DNA from: Bacillus multifaciens
GTDB taxonomy: Bacteria; Bacillota; Bacilli; Bacillales; Bacillaceae_G
Direction of reading: 5' to 3'
DNA: 64,000 nucleotides
Assembly (NCBI RefSeq): GCF_030756675.1
Contig: NZ_JAVBXD010000013.1
Location: 38,401-102,400, forward strand
Part shown: piece by piece, positions 60,981-64,000 of the stretch
Numbering within the stretch: the first letter of the stretch is position 1
Layout of the letters: each line of letters starts with the position of its first letter
Notes under the pieces: model-generated
What the model was told of the DNA's origin: nothing
Databases searched by the model: none
Seen by the model: the letters and a program-made list of their open reading frames with translations, nothing else
Translations under genes and position numbers: made by a program

Positions 60981-61081
60981 AAATAGTAAATTTTATACTT
61001 GAAAGAAACGGACCGAGTGCTCGTACGTACTTGGTTTTTTATATGATACACACATCTTGGAGTGCAGAGAGGGAGAGAACT

Positions 61082-61735
61082 ATGCGTTTAAGACATAAAC
61101 CATATGCAATGGACCGAACGAAAGAATATTCACAGTTTGTAATTGGAAATCCAGAAGAGAGTAACGGAAAATGGAACGAGTTATTTGGAAATGACAACCC
61201 GATTCACATTGAAGTTGGAACAGGCCGCGGCCGCTTCATGTACGAAATGGCAAAAGCAAATCCAAACGTAAACTATATTGGAATTGAAAAATTCACAAGT
61301 GTAATTGTAGATGCACTTGATAAATTAATTGAAGAACCATTGTCGAACTTAAAACTAATTAATAAAGATGCAGAAGATTTAACAGTATTCTTTGCGGAGA
61401 ATGAAATTGATCGCGTATATTTAAACTTCTCTGATCCATGGCCAAAGAATCGTCATGAAAAGCGTCGTTTAACGTATAAAACATTTTTACGTAACTATGA
61501 AACAGTACTTGTAAAAGGCGGGGAAATTCATTTCAAAACAGATAACCAAGCTTTATTTGAATACTCTCTTACAAGTATGGCGGAATATGGCATGCTGCTG
61601 CCTTATATTAGCTTAGATCTTCACAAAAGTGACTTCGAAGGAAACATTATGACGGAATACGAAGAAAAATTCTCAAGCAAGGGAAATCGTATTTACCGCG
61701 TTGAAGGAAAATATCGTACAGAACCTGCGCAATAA
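61082..61735 (+). CDS. trmB: tRNA (guanine46-N7)-methyltransferase
   Basis: 217 residues. SAM-binding motif [17 protein letters not shown] (about 41-57), then [18 protein letters not shown] and the TrmB signature [16 protein letters not shown] (about 118-133), [13 protein letters not shown]. It methylates G46 of tRNA. ATG 61082 follows GAGGGAGAGAACT; the frame to 60950 is not used. Confidence 0.95.
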   Translation: MRLRHKPYAMDRTKEYSQFVIGNPEESNGKWNELFGNDNPIHIEVGTGRGRFMYEMAKANPNVNYIGIEKFTSVIVDALDKLIEEPLSNLKLINKDAEDLTVFFAENEIDRVYLNFSDPWPKNRHEKRRLTYKTFLRNYETVLVKGGEIHFKTDNQALFEYSLTSMAEYGMLLPYISLDLHKSDFEGNIMTEYEEKFSSKGNRIYRVEGKYRTEPAQ

Positions 61736-61750
61736 TGCGCGGGTTTTTTA
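61722..61750 (+). terminator. trmB terminator
   Basis: AACCTGCGCA / TGCGCGGGTTTTTT with a 4-nt loop, overlapping the stop codon. Confidence 0.85.
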
Positions 61751-61753
61751 TTA

Positions 61754-62104
61754 TTACAAAGTATCGGGAAGGTTCACCCATATTACCGCACCCATTGGAT
61801 GTTTGTATGGTATTGGTTCTTTCAATGGAGTTGGATTTTGGAAAATCCAAGCATGTGTGTACTTGTACGGTTCTTGAAGACAATTTTGGGCTGGTACTTT
61901 ATGAAATGATTCACTTTGTTGATATTCTTCAAGACTTAATTTCTTGCTATCTATTAAATCAACAGTTCCAAATACCATTCCACTGCCACTTTTAATAAGA
62001 GCTATTTTTCCTCGTATCTTCGTGTTAGCTCCTCTTATTTCCCAAGTTTTTTTACCTTCTAAAATTAGCTCAATCCAAGGTGATCTAATGATGAGACCTT
62101 TCAT
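61754..62104 (-). CDS. ASCH-domain protein
   Basis: 116 residues, single ASCH (PUA-like) domain: KGLIIRSPWIELILEGKKTW then EIRGANTKIRGKIALIKSGS, with the conserved GKKTWEIR motif, and a terminal YKHPMGAVIWVNL. ASCH proteins bind RNA or act as amidohydrolases on acetylated nucleosides. ATG 62104 has AGGTGGTGGC upstream; GTG 62119 is possible. It converges on trmB. Confidence 0.85.
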   Translation of the reverse strand: MKGLIIRSPWIELILEGKKTWEIRGANTKIRGKIALIKSGSGMVFGTVDLIDSKKLSLEEYQQSESFHKVPAQNCLQEPYKYTHAWIFQNPTPLKEPIPYKHPMGAVIWVNLPDTL

Positions 62105-62212
62105 TGTTTGTGCCACCACCTAATAATTAATAACTATATTTTACCACGAATAGAGGAGTGTAATAGAAAAGAAAAAAGCTGCCACAAAGTCTAGCTTCGT
62201 GACAACTTCTTG

Positions 62213-62420
62213 AAAGGATAAAGAAAGAGCGGGAGCAGCACAAGAATGTCAATGAAAGTTAAAAAGGTTTTAAAAACTTAATTTTCAGAAAACTTATAAG
62301 CTTAAGGGTTTTTCGCTACTCTTTCTTTATTAATTAAGAGTTTAGCATTAAAAATAAAATAAATCAACGAAAAATAGACAATTTTCTTTAAAATTCGACA
62401 TTTTTAATAATTGATCTAAG
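62213..62420 (+). repeat. Roughly 200-nt structured repeat, copy 2 (upstream of the S66 gene)
   Basis: AAAGAAAGAGCGGGAGCAGC ... ACTTAATTTTCAGAAAACTT ... AAGGGTTTTTCGCTACTCTTTCTTT, then TTAAAAATAAAATAAATCAA and TTCGACATTTTT. It aligns almost throughout with 3771-3990. An imperfect AAGCTGCCACAAAG / CTTCGTGACAACTT hairpin precedes it (62175-62207). Confidence 0.6.
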
Positions 62421-62503
62421 AACACTTCTATTAATTTCATGTATCTAGGAAGTTAGGTTATAGTAAAGAAATATCATATATGTTTATATAGGAGTGAAAA
62501 GAA

Positions 62504-63487
62504 GTGTTTCAGTTAAACAAAGGAGATCAAATAGGAGTTTTTTCACCATCATTACCAGGTACATATACATCACCTACTAGATTCGAGCGTTCAAAACAAT
62601 TTATGGAAAGTAAAGGATTTATTATCGTTGAAGGAAGTCTTACTAGAAAGTGTGATGGTTATCGATCTGGGAGTATAAAAGATCGTGCTCAAGAGGTGAA
62701 CGAATTCATTTGGAATCGAGAAATTAAGTGTATGATGTCGTCTGTTGGAGGAAGCAATTCGAATTCGTTACTTCCTTATTTAGACTACGAAGCAATAAAA
62801 AAACATCCGAAAATTTTCGTTGGGTATTCTGATGTCACTGCCATTTTATTAGGTATTTATGCGAAAACAGGTATGACAACATTTTATGGCCCGTCCTTAA
62901 TTTCATCATTGGGAGAATTTCCTCCATATGTAAATAATACATTTTCATCATTTGAAGATGTGTTAATAAAAAATGCAGCACTTCCATATGAGTATCCTGT
63001 ATATCCTGTTTGGACAGATGAGCAATTAAATTGGCAGACACAAAATCGGCCGAAAGCAAGTTATCCGAATGAATGGGTTTGCGTCAAAGAAGGCGTCGCA
63101 ACTGGTCGGTTAATAGCTGGGAATTTAATGACGATATTAAGTATATGGGGAAGTCCTTATATGCCTGTTATTCATGAGGGAGATATTTTAATGATCGAGG
63201 ACTGTAAAAAAACAGCAGCGATCGTTGAAAAGCATTTTAGTTTCTTGAAAATAAACGGTGTATTTGAAAAGATTGGCGGGATCATCTTAGGAAAACATGA
63301 ACAATTTGACGATCAAGGAATAGGGTTGACACCATATGATATTTTGCTCGAAGTAATCGGAGACACAGATATTCCAATCTTAGCTGATTTTGATTGTTGT
63401 CACACACATCCGATTGTTACAATGCCTATTGGCGGAACGATTGAATTAAATGCAACGCAGAAGACGGTTCGGATTTTGGAGTTTTAA
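62504..63487 (+). CDS. S66-family peptidase (MccF / LD-carboxypeptidase-like)
   Basis: 327 residues. Nucleophile Ser109 in the FVGYSDVTA elbow, region AGNLMTILSIWGSPYMP (catalytic Glu region) and His in CCHTHPIVTMP complete the S66 Ser-His-Glu pattern. MccF members cleave microcin C-like aminoacyl nucleotides; LdcA members cleave muropeptides. The sequence is closer to MccF by length and motifs, with immunity or self-defence as possible role (inference). GTG 62504 follows TATAGGAGTGAAAAGAA. Confidence 0.87.
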   Translation: MFQLNKGDQIGVFSPSLPGTYTSPTRFERSKQFMESKGFIIVEGSLTRKCDGYRSGSIKDRAQEVNEFIWNREIKCMMSSVGGSNSNSLLPYLDYEAIKKHPKIFVGYSDVTAILLGIYAKTGMTTFYGPSLISSLGEFPPYVNNTFSSFEDVLIKNAALPYEYPVYPVWTDEQLNWQTQNRPKASYPNEWVCVKEGVATGRLIAGNLMTILSIWGSPYMPVIHEGDILMIEDCKKTAAIVEKHFSFLKINGVFEKIGGIILGKHEQFDDQGIGLTPYDILLEVIGDTDIPILADFDCCHTHPIVTMPIGGTIELNATQKTVRILEF

Positions 63488-63536
63488 GGAGCTTGCATTG
63501 ATAGTAGAAAACATAGGAGAAAATTTAGGGAAGCTT

Positions 63537-63741
63537 ATATATAAATACAAATTGAAAAACCGACATAAAAACCCCCTTTTTTTAGGGGAGGGAGAGAGCG
63601 TCTGACTGTTCATAGGAGCGGTCAGGACCTTTTCCTGCCACATGCCAGGTTTGAAACAAAAGGAGCAGACCAGTAGCCGGGCATGGTGTATTCTGCATAG
63701 TTGCGATTTGTGTGTTAAAAAATCAAAGTGGATTTATATAT
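63537..63741 (+). repeat. Dispersed stem-loop repeat, copy I
   Basis: About 50 bp after the S66 stop. The ends TATATAAATACAAATTG and CAAAGTGGATTTATATA are clear inverted repeats, the best preserved termini of the family. Core CTGACTGTTCATAGGAGCGG then TCAGGACCTTTTCCTGCCACATGC. The frame at 63642-63926 is not a gene. Confidence 0.82.
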
Positions 63742-63793
63742 CATATAACGCACTGAAATTATGTCTTAACTTACTTAAAGTACAGGGGCTGAC

Positions 63794-63822
63794 CCAAAAG
63801 GCACAAAAGTGCCTTTTGAACT
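63794..63822. terminator. Short strong hairpin
   Basis: CAAAAGGCAC / GTGCCTTTTG with a 4-nt loop of A, between the repeat copy I and the tandem repeat. It is terminator-like in shape, with little T after it. Confidence 0.5.
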
Positions 63823-63825
63823 CAG

Positions 63826-63903
63826 TCTATTTTCCGTTATCGACCGCTCTTTGCAATATATCGGCGCTTTTCACGATATATCGACCGCTCTTTGTAATAT
63901 ATG
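63826..63903. repeat. Tandem ATATATCGGCG-type repeat, locus 4, interrupted
   Basis: Nearly identical to the first 75 bp of locus 1 (7370-7445), including TTTTCCGTTATCGACCG and the following units, but it stops inside a unit at ATATAT/GGTTCTG. Confidence 0.8.
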
Positions 63904-64000
63904 GTTCTGTCAAGAAGTCTGTGTAAATTAATGAGACTTAGTACTTAGGTCTATCCAGTATTTAGTTATATGTTTTTTTCTCTTAGGGGAGGAGGAGTGA
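63904..64000 (+). other. Unassigned right-edge segment, possible IS end
   Basis: Starts GGTTCTGTCAAGAAGTCTGTGTAAATTA exactly where the tandem repeat breaks off and ends with AGGGGAGGAGGAGTGA, a strong ribosome-site-like sequence at the window edge. This would fit the left end and gene start of an insertion sequence (Mutator/IS256-like ends often contain TGTGTAAA), but the gene itself is outside. Confidence 0.3.

Noticed and set aside
63642-63926. 94-residue frame across repeat copy I
   Set aside because: Runs through three separate non-coding repeats.

Overview
The window is a piece of a Bacillus cereus-group chromosome (low GC, Gram-positive, spore-forming, facultatively anaerobic). The evidence is a Ger(x)ABC germinant-receptor operon of the GerI/GerH type, a collagenase, a narGHJI-fnr-moa-narK nitrate-respiration block, many short interspersed repeats of the kind known from this group, and two gene runs syntenic with Bacillus subtilis (yttB-leuS; ytfP-ytgP-ytzG-ytzE-pepV-ytlP-amyX-ytmP-ytzH-trmB). 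I see no rRNA, tRNA, CRISPR array or phage.

Layout. 1-9.8 kb: accessory region with a truncated IS4-type transposase, an orphan BceAB-type ABC pair, ColA collagenase and small conserved unknowns. 9.9-13.6 kb: ECF sigma factor, anti-sigma factor and an ABC-2 exporter. 13.8-19.7 kb: MFS exporter, T-box-controlled leuS and small, probably spore-related proteins. 19.8-24 kb: reverse-strand gerIA-gerIB-gerIC, closed by a 114-bp MITE. 24.2-28.1 kb: a decayed TnpB, a MetX-like hydrolase, a rhodanese, a GerPA/PF-like pair and an HxlR regulator. 28.2-42.6 kb: nitrate respiration, with narGHJI and fnr on the minus strand, moaA-moeB and moeA-mobB-moaE-moaD-narK on the plus strand, and moaC on the minus strand. 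42.7-50 kb: small accessory genes, an LPXTG leucine-rich-repeat protein, Cse60 and a DHA2 exporter. 50-61.7 kb: conserved core (ytfP, murJ/ytgP, ytzG, ytzE, pepV, thpR, pulA, ytmP, ytzH, trmB). 61.7-64 kb: an ASCH protein, an S66 peptidase and repeats, with a possible IS end at the right edge.

The genes of the nitrate block work together. NarGHI is a membrane-bound quinol:nitrate reductase, NarJ its chaperone, MoaA/C/D/E, MoeA/B and MobB make its molybdenum cofactor, NarK moves nitrate/nitrite, and Fnr is the oxygen-sensing activator. Fnr-type palindromes lie exactly 41.5 bp upstream of predicted starts for narG, moaA and moaC, each with a -10 hexamer in register.

The unusual content is the repeats. 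There are (i) two MITEs with 11-bp perfect inverted ends and perfect 8-bp target duplications, one regenerating the gerIC stop codon; (ii) nine copies of a 140-205-bp element with a conserved stem-loop, nearly all placed just after a stop codon in the sense direction, one between narJ and narI; (iii) four loci of a tandem ATATATCGGCG / ATATATCGACCG repeat; (iv) two copies of a roughly 200-nt structured segment upstream of colA and of the S66 peptidase gene.
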